Of a stretch of 64,000 nt of DNA, positions 16,974 to 25,776 are shown piece by piece. The translations under genes were made by a program, and so were the position numbers. The number at the start of each line of letters is the position of its first letter. Within the stretch, counting starts at the first letter, position 1. Under the pieces are notes generated by a model, which saw only the letters and a list, made by a program, of their open reading frames with translations, was not told the origin of the DNA and ran no database searches. The DNA is taken from positions 175,421 to 239,420 of the forward strand of contig JAUSOF010000033.1 in NCBI GenBank assembly GCA_030656145.1. Direction: 5' to 3'. This stretch comes from Pseudomonas sp. Its GTDB lineage: Bacteria > Pseudomonadota > Gammaproteobacteria > Pseudomonadales > Pseudomonadaceae.

Positions 16974-18749
16974 ATGGCGCGTATGAGAGCAATCGATGCA
17001 GCAGTGGCGGTAATGCGCAAGGAAGGTATCGACGTCGTCTTTGGCATACCGGGTGCAGCCATCAACCCGATGTATTCCGCCTTGAAAGCGGACGGCAGTA
17101 TTCGGCATATCCTCGCCCGCCATGTCGAGGGCGCCTCGCACATGGCCGAAGGTTATACCCGCGCCAAGGCCGGCAATATCGGCGTGTGCATCGGCACCTC
17201 CGGCCCGGCCGGGACCGACATGATCACCGGCCTGTACTCGGCCTCTGCCGACTCCATTCCGATCCTGTGCATCACCGGTCAGGCGCCGCGTGCCCGTTTG
17301 TACAAGGAAGATTTCCAGGCGGTGGACATCGAGTCGATCGCCAAGCCCGTCACCAAATGGTCAGTTACCGTGCGTGAGCCGGCCCTGGTGCCGCGAGTAT
17401 TCCAGCAGGCCTTCCACGTAATGCGCTCGGGCCGGCCGGGGCCGGTATTGATCGACTTGCCATTCGATGTGCAGATGGGTGAAATCGAATTCGACGTCGA
17501 CACCTATCAACCGCTGCAGCCATACAAGCCAGCGGCCAGCCGGGCGCAGATCGAGAAAGCCCTGCACATGCTCAACGCTGCCGAGCGGCCATTGATCGTT
17601 GCCGGTGGCGGCATCTACAACGCCGGAGCCGAGGCGCTGCTGCTGCAGTTTGCCGAACTGGTTGGCGTGCCGGTAATCCCGACATTGATGGGCTGGGGCT
17701 GCATCCCCGACGATCACCCGTTGATGGCCGGCATGGTCGGTTTGCAGACCAGCCACCGCTACGGCAACGCCACCATGCTGGCTTCGGACTTCGTACTTGG
17801 CGTGGGTAATCGTTGGGCCAATCGGCACACCGGCTCGGTTGAGGTGTACACAAAAGACCGTACCTTTGTGCACGTCGATATCGAGCCAACCCAGATCGGC
17901 CGCGTCTTCTCGCCGGACTTTGGCATCGTTTCCGATGCTGGCGCCGCCCTGGCCATGTTCGTCCAGGTGGCCAGCGAGTGGAAGGCCGCCGGCCGCCTGA
18001 AAGACCGCAGCCACTGGGCCGCCGACTGCCAGGAGCGCAAGAGTACGCTGCTGCGCAAGACCAACTTCGAAGACGTGCCGATGAAACCGCAGCGCGTCTA
18101 CCAGTGCATGAACAACGCGTTCGGCAAAGATGCCTGCTACGTCAGCACCATCGGTCTGTCACAGATCGCTGGCGCGCAGTTTCTGCACGTCTACAAGCCG
18201 CGGCACTGGATCAACTGCGGTCAGGCCGGGCCACTGGGCTGGACCATCCCGGCGGCACTGGGTGTGCGCGTAGCTGACCCCGAGCGCAAGATCGTCGCAC
18301 TGTCCGGCGACTACGACTTCCAGTTCATGATTGAGGAGCTGGCCGTAGGTGCGCAGTTCAAACTGCCTTACCTGCACATCCTGGTGAACAACGCCTACCT
18401 CGGCTTGATCCGCCAGAGCCAGCGCGGTTTCGACATGGACTACTGCGTGCAGCTGGCCTTCGACAACATCAACTCGGAGGAAGTCGCGGGTTATGGGGTC
18501 GATCACATCGCCGTGGTCGAGGGTCTCGGCTGCAAGGCGATCCGTGTACGCCGCCAGGAAGACTTGCGCCCGGCCATCGAGCAGGCCGAAGCCTGGATGG
18601 CGCAGTACCAGGTACCTGTAGTTATCGAGATCATCCTTGAGCGAGTGACCAACATCGCCATGGGTACCGAGATCGACGCGATCAACGAGTTCGAGGCCCT
18701 GGCCACCAATGGCGAAGATGCGCCCACCAGCATCATGCCGCTGGACTGA
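16974..18749 (+). CDS. gcl: Glyoxylate carboligase (tartronate-semialdehyde synthase)
   Basis: This ThDP- and FAD-binding enzyme joins two glyoxylates into tartronate semialdehyde with loss of CO2. The 591-residue protein is near identical in layout to E. coli Gcl. [13 protein letters not shown] shows the Val that replaces the usual catalytic Glu in this family. [15 protein letters not shown] and [12 protein letters not shown] form the ThDP/Mg site. TGGAGGAA precedes the ATG. It leads the gcl-hyi-glxR-ttuD-pyk series and uses glyoxylate from AllA. The LysR gene upstream is its likely regulator. Confidence 0.97.
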   Translation: MARMRAIDAAVAVMRKEGIDVVFGIPGAAINPMYSALKADGSIRHILARHVEGASHMAEGYTRAKAGNIGVCIGTSGPAGTDMITGLYSASADSIPILCITGQAPRARLYKEDFQAVDIESIAKPVTKWSVTVREPALVPRVFQQAFHVMRSGRPGPVLIDLPFDVQMGEIEFDVDTYQPLQPYKPAASRAQIEKALHMLNAAERPLIVAGGGIYNAGAEALLLQFAELVGVPVIPTLMGWGCIPDDHPLMAGMVGLQTSHRYGNATMLASDFVLGVGNRWANRHTGSVEVYTKDRTFVHVDIEPTQIGRVFSPDFGIVSDAGAALAMFVQVASEWKAAGRLKDRSHWAADCQERKSTLLRKTNFEDVPMKPQRVYQCMNNAFGKDACYVSTIGLSQIAGAQFLHVYKPRHWINCGQAGPLGWTIPAALGVRVADPERKIVALSGDYDFQFMIEELAVGAQFKLPYLHILVNNAYLGLIRQSQRGFDMDYCVQLAFDNINSEEVAGYGVDHIAVVEGLGCKAIRVRRQEDLRPAIEQAEAWMAQYQVPVVIEIILERVTNIAMGTEIDAINEFEALATNGEDAPTSIMPLD

Positions 18750-18768
18750 TTTTGCCTGTTAATCCCTG

Positions 18769-18787
18769 GCCCGGACTGCATCCGGGC
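18769..18787 (+). repeat. Small hairpin between gcl and hyi
   Basis: GCCCGGA and TCCGGGC form a 7-bp stem around CTGCA. The sequence is close to the longer repeat pair at 23563-23621 (CCCGGATGCAATCCGGG) and is probably a member of the same dispersed family. Confidence 0.5.
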
Positions 18788-18808
18788 TACCTGAACAAGG
18801 AGCATCAC

Positions 18809-19591
18809 ATGCCCCGCTTTGCTGCCAACCTGTCCATGCTGTTCACCGAAGTGGACTTTCTGGATCGTTTCGCCGCTGCCGCCGCTGCCGGTTTCAGCGG
18901 TGTCGAGTACCTGTTTCCCTACGACTTCCCGGCCGAGGCGCTGAAGGCGCGACTGGATGCCAATAAACTTGAGCAGGTGCTGTTCAACCTGCCCGCCGGC
19001 GATTGGGCCAAGGGCGAGCGCGGTATCGCCTGCCACCCGGAGCGGGTCGAGGAGTTCCGTGCCGGCGTCGACCAGGCCATCGCCTACGCCAAGGTATTGG
19101 GCAATACGCAGATCAACTGCCTGGCCGGCATTCGTCCGCAGGGTTACGACTGCGCCGCCATCGAGGCGACGTTGGTCGACAACCTCACGTTCGCCGCAGA
19201 CCAGCTGGAGCAGGCCGGGATCAAGCTGGTCATGGAAATGATCAACACCCGCGACATTCCCGGCTTCTACCTGAACACCACCAAGCAGGCCCTGGCCATT
19301 CGCGCCAAGGCCGGCAGCAGCAACCTGTACCTGCAATACGACATCTATCACATGCAAATCATGGAAGGGGATCTGGCGCGTACCCTGGACAACAACCTGG
19401 CGCTGATCAATCACGTGCAACTGGCCGACAACCCCGGGCGTCACGAGCCGGGTACTGGCGAGATCAACTACCGCTTCCTCTTCGAGCACCTGGACCGCAT
19501 CGGCTACCAGGGCTGGATCGGCTGTGAATACAAGCCGGCAACCACCACCGCTGCCGGCCTCGGCTGGATGAAAACCCATAACGCGATCTGA
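18809..19591 (+). CDS. hyi: Hydroxypyruvate isomerase
   Basis: The 260-residue TIM-barrel protein of the xylose-isomerase-like family interconverts hydroxypyruvate and tartronate semialdehyde. MPRFAANLSMLFTEV is the standard N-terminus, and AAGGAG lies 6 nt before the ATG. Metal and acid-base residues lie in VMEMINTRDIPGF, QYDIYHMQIMEGD and GCEYKP, with Glu at the ends of the barrel strands. Located between gcl and glxR, it is a side branch that lets the route handle hydroxypyruvate. Confidence 0.95.
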   Translation: MPRFAANLSMLFTEVDFLDRFAAAAAAGFSGVEYLFPYDFPAEALKARLDANKLEQVLFNLPAGDWAKGERGIACHPERVEEFRAGVDQAIAYAKVLGNTQINCLAGIRPQGYDCAAIEATLVDNLTFAADQLEQAGIKLVMEMINTRDIPGFYLNTTKQALAIRAKAGSSNLYLQYDIYHMQIMEGDLARTLDNNLALINHVQLADNPGRHEPGTGEINYRFLFEHLDRIGYQGWIGCEYKPATTTAAGLGWMKTHNAI

Positions 19592-19671
19592 TCACTGACT
19601 CTGGACCCGCTCCCGCAAGGTCTGCGTCGATCTGAGCAGCAAGACTGACAAATATAAAGAGGCATATTCAC

Positions 19672-20562
19672 ATGGCTAAAATCGGATTTATCGGCACCGG
19701 CATCATGGGCAAGCCCATGGCGCAGAACCTGCAGAACGCCGGGCACACCCTGCTGCTCTCCGAGCATCACGACGCGGCTCCCGTTGACCTCATTGCCGCC
19801 GGCGCCATCGCCCTGGCCACCCCACAGCAGGTCGCCCAGGAAGCCGAATTCATCATCATCATGGTGCCGGACACCCCGCAGGTCGAGGACGTGCTGTTCC
19901 GCGCTGACGGTGTTGCCGCAGGCGTGGGCGCCGGCAAGGTGGTGATCGATATGAGCTCGATCTCCCCCACCGCCACCAAGCAGTTCGCCGAGAAGATCAA
20001 GGCCACGGGTGCGCAGTACCTCGACGCGCCGGTATCGGGCGGTGAAGTCGGCGCCAAGGCCGCGACCCTGAGCATCATGGTTGGTGGTTGCGCGCAGACC
20101 TTCGAGCGCGCCCTGCCGCTGCTGCAGGCCATGGGCAAGAATATCACCCGGGTCGGTGGCAACGGTGACGGCCAGACTGCCAAGGTCGCCAACCAGATCA
20201 TCGTCGCCCTGAACATCCAGGCGGTCGCCGAAGCCCTGTTGTTCGCCGCCAGGAACGGTGCCGATCCGGCCAAGGTGCGTGAAGCGCTGATGGGCGGCTT
20301 CGCCGGCTCGAAAATTCTCGAGGTGCATGGCGAGCGTATGATCAAGGGCACTTTCGATCCGGGCTTCCGCATCAGCCTGCACCAGAAGGACCTCAACCTG
20401 GCCTTGGCCGGCGCACGCGAGCTGGGCCTGAATCTGCCTAACACCGCCAATGCCCAGCAGGTGTTCAGCACTTGTGCGGCCATCGGCGGCAGCAACTGGG
20501 ACCACTCGGCGCTGATCAAGGGATTGGAGCACATGGCCAACTTTTCGATCCGCAAGGAGTGA
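19672..20562 (+). CDS. glxR: 2-Hydroxy-3-oxopropionate (tartronate semialdehyde) reductase
   Basis: The 296-residue enzyme reduces tartronate semialdehyde to D-glycerate with NAD(P)H. It belongs to the beta-hydroxyacid dehydrogenases: dinucleotide loop IGFIGTGIMGKPMAQNL at the N-terminus, substrate motif DAPVSGGEVGAKAATL around residue 120, the catalytic Lys in GQTAKVANQIIV, and KDLNLAL near residue 240. AAAGAGG precedes the ATG. It acts after gcl, and its product is the substrate of TtuD. A block of long palindromes separates the two genes. Confidence 0.95.
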   Translation: MAKIGFIGTGIMGKPMAQNLQNAGHTLLLSEHHDAAPVDLIAAGAIALATPQQVAQEAEFIIIMVPDTPQVEDVLFRADGVAAGVGAGKVVIDMSSISPTATKQFAEKIKATGAQYLDAPVSGGEVGAKAATLSIMVGGCAQTFERALPLLQAMGKNITRVGGNGDGQTAKVANQIIVALNIQAVAEALLFAARNGADPAKVREALMGGFAGSKILEVHGERMIKGTFDPGFRISLHQKDLNLALAGARELGLNLPNTANAQQVFSTCAAIGGSNWDHSALIKGLEHMANFSIRKE

Positions 20563-20582
20563 CCGACCGTAGGCCGACCACC

Positions 20583-20702
20583 CGTAGGTTGGGTTGAGCC
20601 TGCGATACCCAACAACCGGTTCGAAGAACCGGCCAACGCATCCCATTGCGGGGAGCACTGAGCGCTTCATGTTGGGTATCGCTTCGCTCAACCCAACCTA
20701 CG
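20583..20702. repeat. Large inverted-repeat element (about 120 bp)
   Basis: GTAGGTTGGGTTGAGC at the left end and GCTCAACCCAACCTAC at the right end are perfect complements. An inner pair CGATACCCAACA/TGTTGGGTATCG extends the stem. It has no coding capacity and resembles dispersed palindromic elements (MITE or BIME-like) common in Pseudomonas. Target-site repeats are not obvious. Confidence 0.7.
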
Positions 20703-20713
20703 GGGAATTTTTC

Positions 20714-20758
20714 GACCTGCCCGGCAGACGGTGTCACGGCCTGTCTGCCGGGTGGGTC
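20714..20758. repeat. Second palindrome in the glxR-ttuD gap
   Basis: CCCGGCAGAC and GTCTGCCGGG (20720-20729, 20743-20752) form a 10-bp stem, extended by GACC/GGTC at the outer ends after a TG on each side. There is no T run. It lies directly after the larger element. Confidence 0.6.
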
Positions 20759-20807
20759 GATTCTAGTGCGCAGCGCCTGCCGAGCGGACGCTGCGCACTA
20801 GAATCGA
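20757..20807. repeat. Perfect 19-bp hairpin upstream of ttuD
   Basis: The arms at 20757-20775 and 20789-20807 are perfectly complementary over 19 bp around a 13-nt loop. It ends 31 bp before the ttuD ATG, so it would fold in the ttuD leader and could affect translation or read-through from glxR. Confidence 0.65.
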
Positions 20808-20838
20808 GTTGATCCAGCCCGAAATAAGAGAGATCACC

Positions 20839-22125
20839 ATGCCTATTGATCCATCTTTTAATCCAACGTCTCTGCTGCGCGAACTGTTCGCCAGCGCCAT
20901 CGACGCCGCCCACCCACGCCAGGTGCTGGCTGACTATCTGCCCGCCGACCGGAGTGGCCGGGTCATTGTCATCGGTGCCGGCAAGGCCGCCGCAGCCATG
21001 GCTGAGGTAATCGAGCACGAATGGCAGGGCGAAGTCTCCGGCCTGGTGGTGACGCGCTATGAGCATGGGGCCAACTGCCAGAAAATCGAGGTAGTGGAAG
21101 CCGCTCACCCGGTGCCGGACGCCGCTGGCGAACAGGTGGCGCGCCGCGTGCTGGAGCTGGTCAGCAATCTCAACAAAGAGGATAAGGTGATCTTCCTCCT
21201 GTCCGGTGGTGGCTCTTCCCTGCTCGCCCTGCCCGCTGATGGCATCAGTTTCAAGGACAAGCAGGCCATCAACAGGGCGCTGCTCAAATCCGGCGCGACC
21301 ATCGGCGAGATGAACTGCGTACGCAAGCATCTCTCGGCGATCAAGGGCGGTCGCCTGGCCAAGGCCAGTTGGCCAGCCAGCGTCTACACCTACGCGATTT
21401 CCGATGTCCCTGGCGATGAAGCCACGGTCATCGCCTCCGGCCCGACCGTCGCCGACCCAACCACCTCAGCCCAGGCCTTGGCGATTCTCAGCCGCTACGG
21501 CATTGAGGTCCCGGGCGAGGTTCGCGCCTGGCTACAGGACCCGCGTTCAGAGACAGTCAAACCAGGCGACCCCTGCCTGGCGCGCAGCCACTTCCAGCTG
21601 ATCGCCGCGCCCCAGCAATCCCTCGACGCTGCCGCCGCCAGAGCCGAGGCAGCAGGCTTTGCCACTCTGATCCTGGGTGACCTCGAGGGTGAGTCGCGCG
21701 AGGTGGCCAAAGTGCACGCCGGCATCGCCAAGCAGGTGGTGTTGCATGGCCAGCCGATCAAGCCACCCTGCGTGATCCTCTCCGGCGGCGAGACCACGGT
21801 AACAGTACGCGGCACTGGCCGTGGTGGACGCAACGCCGAGTTCCTCCTCAGCCTGACCGATAGCCTCAAGGGTCTGCCCGGGGTTTATGCCCTGGCCGGG
21901 GACACTGATGGCATCGACGGCTCGGAAGACAATGCAGGGGCCATCATGACCCCGAACAGCTATGCCCGCGCCGCCCAACTGGGCCTGAGTGCCAGCGACG
22001 AACTGCATAACAACAACGGCTATGGCTATTTTGCCGCCCTTGATGCGCTCATCGTCACCGGGCCGACCCGCACCAACGTCAACGATTTCCGCGTCATTCT
22101 GATTCTCGAGAGTCCTGCCCAATGA
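20839..22125 (+). CDS. ttuD: Glycerate 2-kinase / hydroxypyruvate reductase, MOFRL family
   Basis: The 428-residue protein has the glycerate kinase GckA/TtuD architecture: an N-terminal domain with VIVIGAGKAAAAMAEV, the phosphate motif LLSGGGSSLLALP near residue 125, and a C-terminal MOFRL domain with GRGGRNAEFLLSL and ALAGDTDGIDGSEDNAGA. The family is often named hydroxypyruvate reductase, but kinase activity giving 2-phosphoglycerate fits the pathway better because pyruvate kinase follows directly. The ATG at 20839 is chosen over an upstream TTG inside the hairpin. The stop overlaps the pyk start by 4 bp. Confidence 0.9.
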   Translation: MPIDPSFNPTSLLRELFASAIDAAHPRQVLADYLPADRSGRVIVIGAGKAAAAMAEVIEHEWQGEVSGLVVTRYEHGANCQKIEVVEAAHPVPDAAGEQVARRVLELVSNLNKEDKVIFLLSGGGSSLLALPADGISFKDKQAINRALLKSGATIGEMNCVRKHLSAIKGGRLAKASWPASVYTYAISDVPGDEATVIASGPTVADPTTSAQALAILSRYGIEVPGEVRAWLQDPRSETVKPGDPCLARSHFQLIAAPQQSLDAAAARAEAAGFATLILGDLEGESREVAKVHAGIAKQVVLHGQPIKPPCVILSGGETTVTVRGTGRGGRNAEFLLSLTDSLKGLPGVYALAGDTDGIDGSEDNAGAIMTPNSYARAAQLGLSASDELHNNNGYGYFAALDALIVTGPTRTNVNDFRVILILESPAQ

Positions 22126-23537
22126 GTCCTGACAAGAAAGTCAAAATCCTCGCCACCCTTGGCCCTGCGATCAAAACCATCGACGACATCCGCCAGCTGG
22201 TGGAGAACGGGGTCAACCTGTTCCGCCTCAACTTCAGCCACGGCGAGCACGCCGACCACGCCCAGCGCTTTGACTGGGTGCGTGAAGTCGAGCAGCAGCT
22301 GAATACTCCAATCGGCATTCTCATGGACCTGCAAGGACCGAAGCTGCGCGTTGGTAAATTTGCCGAAGGCAAGGTCATCCTGCAGCGCGGGCAGACCCTG
22401 CGCCTGGATCTGGACAGCACCCCAGGCGACGCTAACCGGGTCAACCTGCCGCACCCGGAAATCATCGCAGCCTTGCAGCCGGGCATGAGTCTGCTGCTCG
22501 ACGATGGCCGACTGCGCCTGAAAGTGACCGACAAGCAAGCCGATGCGGTGATCACAGAGGTCATTGCCGGCGGCGAGCTGTCCGACCGCAAAGGGGTCAA
22601 CGTACCCGAAGCAGTGCTGCAACTCAGCCCGCTGACCGAGAAGGATCGTCGCGACCTGGCCTTCGGCCTGGAACTGGGGGTGGACTGGGTGGCGCTGTCG
22701 TTCGTGCAGCGGCCCGAGGACATTATCGAAGCCCGCCAACTGATCGGTGATCGTGCCTTGCTGATGGCCAAGATCGAGAAACCCTCGGCAGTCATTCACC
22801 TGGAAGCAATCGCCAAGCTGTGCGACGCGATCATGGTTGCTCGTGGCGACCTGGGCGTGGAAGTGCCAGCGGAAAACGTGCCGCGCATTCAGAAGGACAT
22901 CATCCGCACCTGCCGCCAGCTCGGCAAACCGGTGGTGGTGGCCACCCAGATGCTCGAATCCATGCGCTTCTCGCCGGCGCCAACCCGCGCCGAGGTCACC
23001 GACGTGGCCAATGCCGTGGCTGAAGGCGCCGATGCGCTGATGCTCTCCGCAGAAACTGCCTCCGGTGACTACCCGCTGGAAGCGGTGCAGATGATGAGCA
23101 AGATCATTCGTCAGGTGGAAAACGGCCCGGATTTCCAGGCCCAGCTCGATGTCAGCCGCCCCCAGGCCGAAGCCACCGCCTCGGACGCGATCAGCTGCGC
23201 GATTCGCCGGATCAGCTCGATCCTGCCGGTGGCTGCGCTGGTCAATTACAGTGAATCCGGCGCCAGCAGCCTGCGCGCCTCGCGTGAGCGGCCGAAAGCA
23301 CCGATCCTCAGCCTGACCCCGAGCCTGGATACCGCGCGGCGCCTGAGCGTGGCCTGGGGCGTGTACTCGGTGGTCAACCAGCGCCTGCACAAGGCCGAGG
23401 ACGTCACCCGCACCGCCCTGGAAATCGCCCAGGCTCAAGGCATGGCAAGGCGCGGCGATACCCTGGTGATCACCGCCGGCGAGCCCTTCGGCCAGCCCGG
23501 CAGCACCAACAGCCTGCGTATCGAAATTCTGCGTTAA
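22122..23537 (+). CDS. pykF: Pyruvate kinase
   Basis: The 471-residue enzyme converts phosphoenolpyruvate and ADP to pyruvate and ATP. Signature regions are ILATLGPA at the N-terminus, LFRLNFSHG, the catalytic Lys in LMAKIEKPSAV, the metal site MVARGDLGVEVP and KPVVVATQMLESM. Its ATG lies inside the ttuD stop (ATGA), so expression is coupled to the glyoxylate route. This is the glyoxylate-linked pyk copy of Pseudomonas. The symbol is by synteny with that copy. Confidence 0.93.
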   Translation: MSPDKKVKILATLGPAIKTIDDIRQLVENGVNLFRLNFSHGEHADHAQRFDWVREVEQQLNTPIGILMDLQGPKLRVGKFAEGKVILQRGQTLRLDLDSTPGDANRVNLPHPEIIAALQPGMSLLLDDGRLRLKVTDKQADAVITEVIAGGELSDRKGVNVPEAVLQLSPLTEKDRRDLAFGLELGVDWVALSFVQRPEDIIEARQLIGDRALLMAKIEKPSAVIHLEAIAKLCDAIMVARGDLGVEVPAENVPRIQKDIIRTCRQLGKPVVVATQMLESMRFSPAPTRAEVTDVANAVAEGADALMLSAETASGDYPLEAVQMMSKIIRQVENGPDFQAQLDVSRPQAEATASDAISCAIRRISSILPVAALVNYSESGASSLRASRERPKAPILSLTPSLDTARRLSVAWGVYSVVNQRLHKAEDVTRTALEIAQAQGMARRGDTLVITAGEPFGQPGSTNSLRIEILR

Positions 23538-23562
23538 ACCAAGGACGCCGGTGCTTACGTAA

Positions 23563-23621
23563 CCCGGATGCAATCCGGGAGCGATTGTGTCGGCGCCAGA
23601 TTTCCCCGGATTGCATCCGGG
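23563..23621. repeat. Inverted repeat CCCGGATGCAATCCGGG pair
   Basis: A 17-nt sequence at 23563-23579 is perfectly complementary to 23605-23621; each arm is itself an imperfect palindrome. It resembles the hairpin at 18769-18787 and is probably a dispersed intergenic repeat. It follows the pyk stop. Confidence 0.65.
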
Positions 23622-23656
23622 CTAGGTTGAACGCTGAAACGCCGAAGGGTTGGCCG

Positions 23657-23695
23657 TCGCAGGGATCGCCAGCGCGGCCAAGCGCGCCCCTGCGA
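23657..23695. repeat. REP-like hairpin upstream of the urea transporter
   Basis: TCGCAGGG and CCCCTGCGA form the outer stem, with GC-rich internal pairs. It is a typical Pseudomonas REP-type unit. Confidence 0.5.
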
Positions 23696-23747
23696 TAGTC
23701 GGGCGATTTGGCTTTGTTCAATCCCATTCTGGGCATTGCCAGTTTGT

Positions 23748-23783
23748 AGGCCCCCTCCACTCCTGGAGGGGGCCTCTTTTTTT
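23748..23783 (+). terminator. Rho-independent terminator between pyk and the urea transporter
   Basis: A perfect 12-bp stem (23748-23759 with 23764-23775), a 4-nt loop and a run of seven T residues. It lies 17 bp before the urea transporter ATG, so either that gene has its promoter within the terminator region or it depends on read-through. Confidence 0.88.
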
Positions 23784-23799
23784 ACACAGGTTAGCCGGC

Positions 23800-24699
23800 A
23801 TGTCGCCATTGCTTATCCCCGCCACCACAAGCCTGCGCGCCCTGCTTAACGGTTTTAGCCAGATCTTGCTGCAGCGCCACCCTGGTTGCGGCGCGTTAGT
23901 GTTGCTGGCCATTGCCCTGGGCGCGTCCGAGATGCTTGGCGGGGCCTTGCTTGGTGGTTTGAGCGGCCAGTTCGTCGCCCAGCGCCGTGGTTGCGCTCAT
24001 GCAGATATTGACGCGGGGTTGTATGGCTACAACGGGGTTCTGCTGGGCATGCTGATCAGCCTGCAGTTCGCCTGGTCGGCGTTGCTGCCGCTGCTGATCA
24101 TCGTCAGCGCCGGGGCTTCCAGCCTGCTGCTGAGCGCCTGGATGCAGCGCATGCGCAAGCGTCAGTGGCTGCCCGCCTTTACCTTCCCTTTTGTCGCCCT
24201 GAGCTGGTTGTTGTTGTGGCTTGCACCCGCTCTGCAACTAGAGTTGGCGCTGGCCATCCCCGGCCAGGCGCAGCCGCTCGACTGGTTGGCCGGCCTGATC
24301 GCCATGGCCCGCGGGTTGAGCCAGGTGATCTTTCTCGATCAGCCGCTGGCCGGCGCCTGCCTGCTGCTCGGCTTGCTGCTGGCTGATCGGCGCGCTGCCT
24401 GCTGGGCAGTGCTGGGGTCAGCCGGCGGCCTGGCGTTGGCGCTGCATCAGGGTTTGCCGCAGCACAGCGCCCTCGCCGGTCTGTACAGCTACAACGCAGC
24501 ACTGGCGGCAATCGCCTTGAGTCAGGTGCATCGTCAGGCCTGGGCGCCGCTGCTGGGGATTGTCCTCGCCCTGCTCCTGCAGCCGGGCTTTACCACCCTT
24601 GACCTGCCGCCACTGACGATGCCGTTCATCCTCGCATGCTGGTTGATCCAGGCCAGCCAGCGCGTGCTGCGTCAGGCCGTCGTCGACTGCAGGCCATGA
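23800..24699 (+). CDS. Urea transporter (UT family)
   Basis: The 299-residue inner membrane protein has two homologous halves, visible as repeats of YGYNGVLLG (about residue 72) and LYSYNAALAAIAL (about residue 228), the paired loops that line the urea pore. It has about 10 helices. Channels of this family let urea cross the inner membrane down its gradient. The purine pathway releases two urea per allantoate (Alc and AllA), which explains the location next to the glyoxylate genes. No strong ribosome-binding site is visible. Urease genes are not in the window. Confidence 0.88.
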   Translation: MSPLLIPATTSLRALLNGFSQILLQRHPGCGALVLLAIALGASEMLGGALLGGLSGQFVAQRRGCAHADIDAGLYGYNGVLLGMLISLQFAWSALLPLLIIVSAGASSLLLSAWMQRMRKRQWLPAFTFPFVALSWLLLWLAPALQLELALAIPGQAQPLDWLAGLIAMARGLSQVIFLDQPLAGACLLLGLLLADRRAACWAVLGSAGGLALALHQGLPQHSALAGLYSYNAALAAIALSQVHRQAWAPLLGIVLALLLQPGFTTLDLPPLTMPFILACWLIQASQRVLRQAVVDCRP

Positions 24700-24844
24700 G
24701 CACTGAACAGGCTGTGAAATTACTCACGTCTACGCCGCTGGGTGTTTTCACACCCTATTGCCACTTGCATTGCGGCGCCAGAACTCCCTAGGCTGACGTG
24801 CACAGCCGTTGTCAGCCGCACCAAAAGGGAACGCGAAATCCATC

Positions 24845-25693
24845 ATGAGTAACTCAGCCGACTGGCGCCAGCGCCTGTACATCATCATTTTCCACACCGA
24901 CACACCGGCTGGTCAGCGCTTCGATAGCCTCCTGCTGATGACCATCATGGCCAGCCTGGTGGTGGTGATGCTCGACAGCATCGACACTATTAATAGCCAG
25001 TACGGTGTGCCGCTGCTGGCTCTGGAATGGGCCTTCACTGGATTGTTTGCCGTGGAGTACCTGGTGCGCCTGTATTGCTCGCCGAAGCCGCTGCGTTATG
25101 CCTTCAGCTTCTTCGGCCTGGTCGACCTGCTGGCCGTGCTGCCGGCGATCCTCGCGCTGCTGTTCGCCGATGCCCAGTACCTGCTGATCATTCGGGTGAT
25201 TCGCATGCTGCGGGTGTTCCGCGTGTTCAAACTCAGCCCTTACTTGCGTCAGGCCAACTTCCTGGTCACCGCACTGCGCGGCAGCCGACAGAAGATCATC
25301 GTGTTCTTCGTCGGTATCGCCACTCTGGTTACGGTCTATGGCGCGCTGATGTATGTGATTGAAGGCCCCGCCCATGGCTTCAGCAGCATTCCCAGAAGTA
25401 TCTACTGGGCGGTTGTCACCCTGACCACTGTCGGTTTCGGCGATATAGTCCCGCATACGCCGCTGGGCCAGGCGCTAGCGACCCTGGTGATGATCACCGG
25501 CTACTCGATTATCGCCGTGCCCACCGGGATCTTTACCGCGGAACTGGCCACGGCGATGCGCGCCGACGGTCAACTCGAACATGACTGCCCAAACTGTCAC
25601 AAAGATCGCCATGACCCGGCCGCGGCCTACTGCAACCGTTGCGGCAGCCCGCTGTTCAGTCGCCCAGGCAACACCCCTGACAACACACACTGA
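24845..25693 (+). CDS. Voltage-gated-like potassium channel with C-terminal zinc ribbon
   Basis: The 282-residue protein has six membrane segments: the S4-like helix RVIRMLRVFRVFKL with regularly spaced Arg, and the pore with selectivity filter TVGFGD (about residue 200) after helix 5. After helix 6 there is a short cytosolic tail with CPNCHK and CNRCG, four cysteines that look like a rubredoxin-type zinc ribbon. It is therefore a Kv-type K+ channel. The tail is an unusual addition and might sense metal or redox state. It is a single gene between transporter genes. Confidence 0.88.
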   Translation: MSNSADWRQRLYIIIFHTDTPAGQRFDSLLLMTIMASLVVVMLDSIDTINSQYGVPLLALEWAFTGLFAVEYLVRLYCSPKPLRYAFSFFGLVDLLAVLPAILALLFADAQYLLIIRVIRMLRVFRVFKLSPYLRQANFLVTALRGSRQKIIVFFVGIATLVTVYGALMYVIEGPAHGFSSIPRSIYWAVVTLTTVGFGDIVPHTPLGQALATLVMITGYSIIAVPTGIFTAELATAMRADGQLEHDCPNCHKDRHDPAAAYCNRCGSPLFSRPGNTPDNTH

Positions 25694-25776
25694 AGCACTC
25701 CGGATAACGCCCACAGTGGCCAGCAAGTTGCTGGGTGCGCTATAAAGCCGGCCTTTTGACTCAGAGGATCTTGCAC

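Noticed and set aside
17298-17305. TTGTACAA inside gcl as a further regulon site
   Set aside because: It lacks the 2-bp spacer of TTGTNNACAA and lies in conserved coding sequence.
20583-20807. CRISPR array or tRNA in the palindrome block
   Set aside because: The repeats are inverted, differ from one another and have no regular spacing. No cloverleaf fits.
22026-23573. 515-codon minus-strand frame opposite pyk
   Set aside because: It is antisense to a clear pyruvate kinase and His/Gly-rich in the manner of high-GC shadows.
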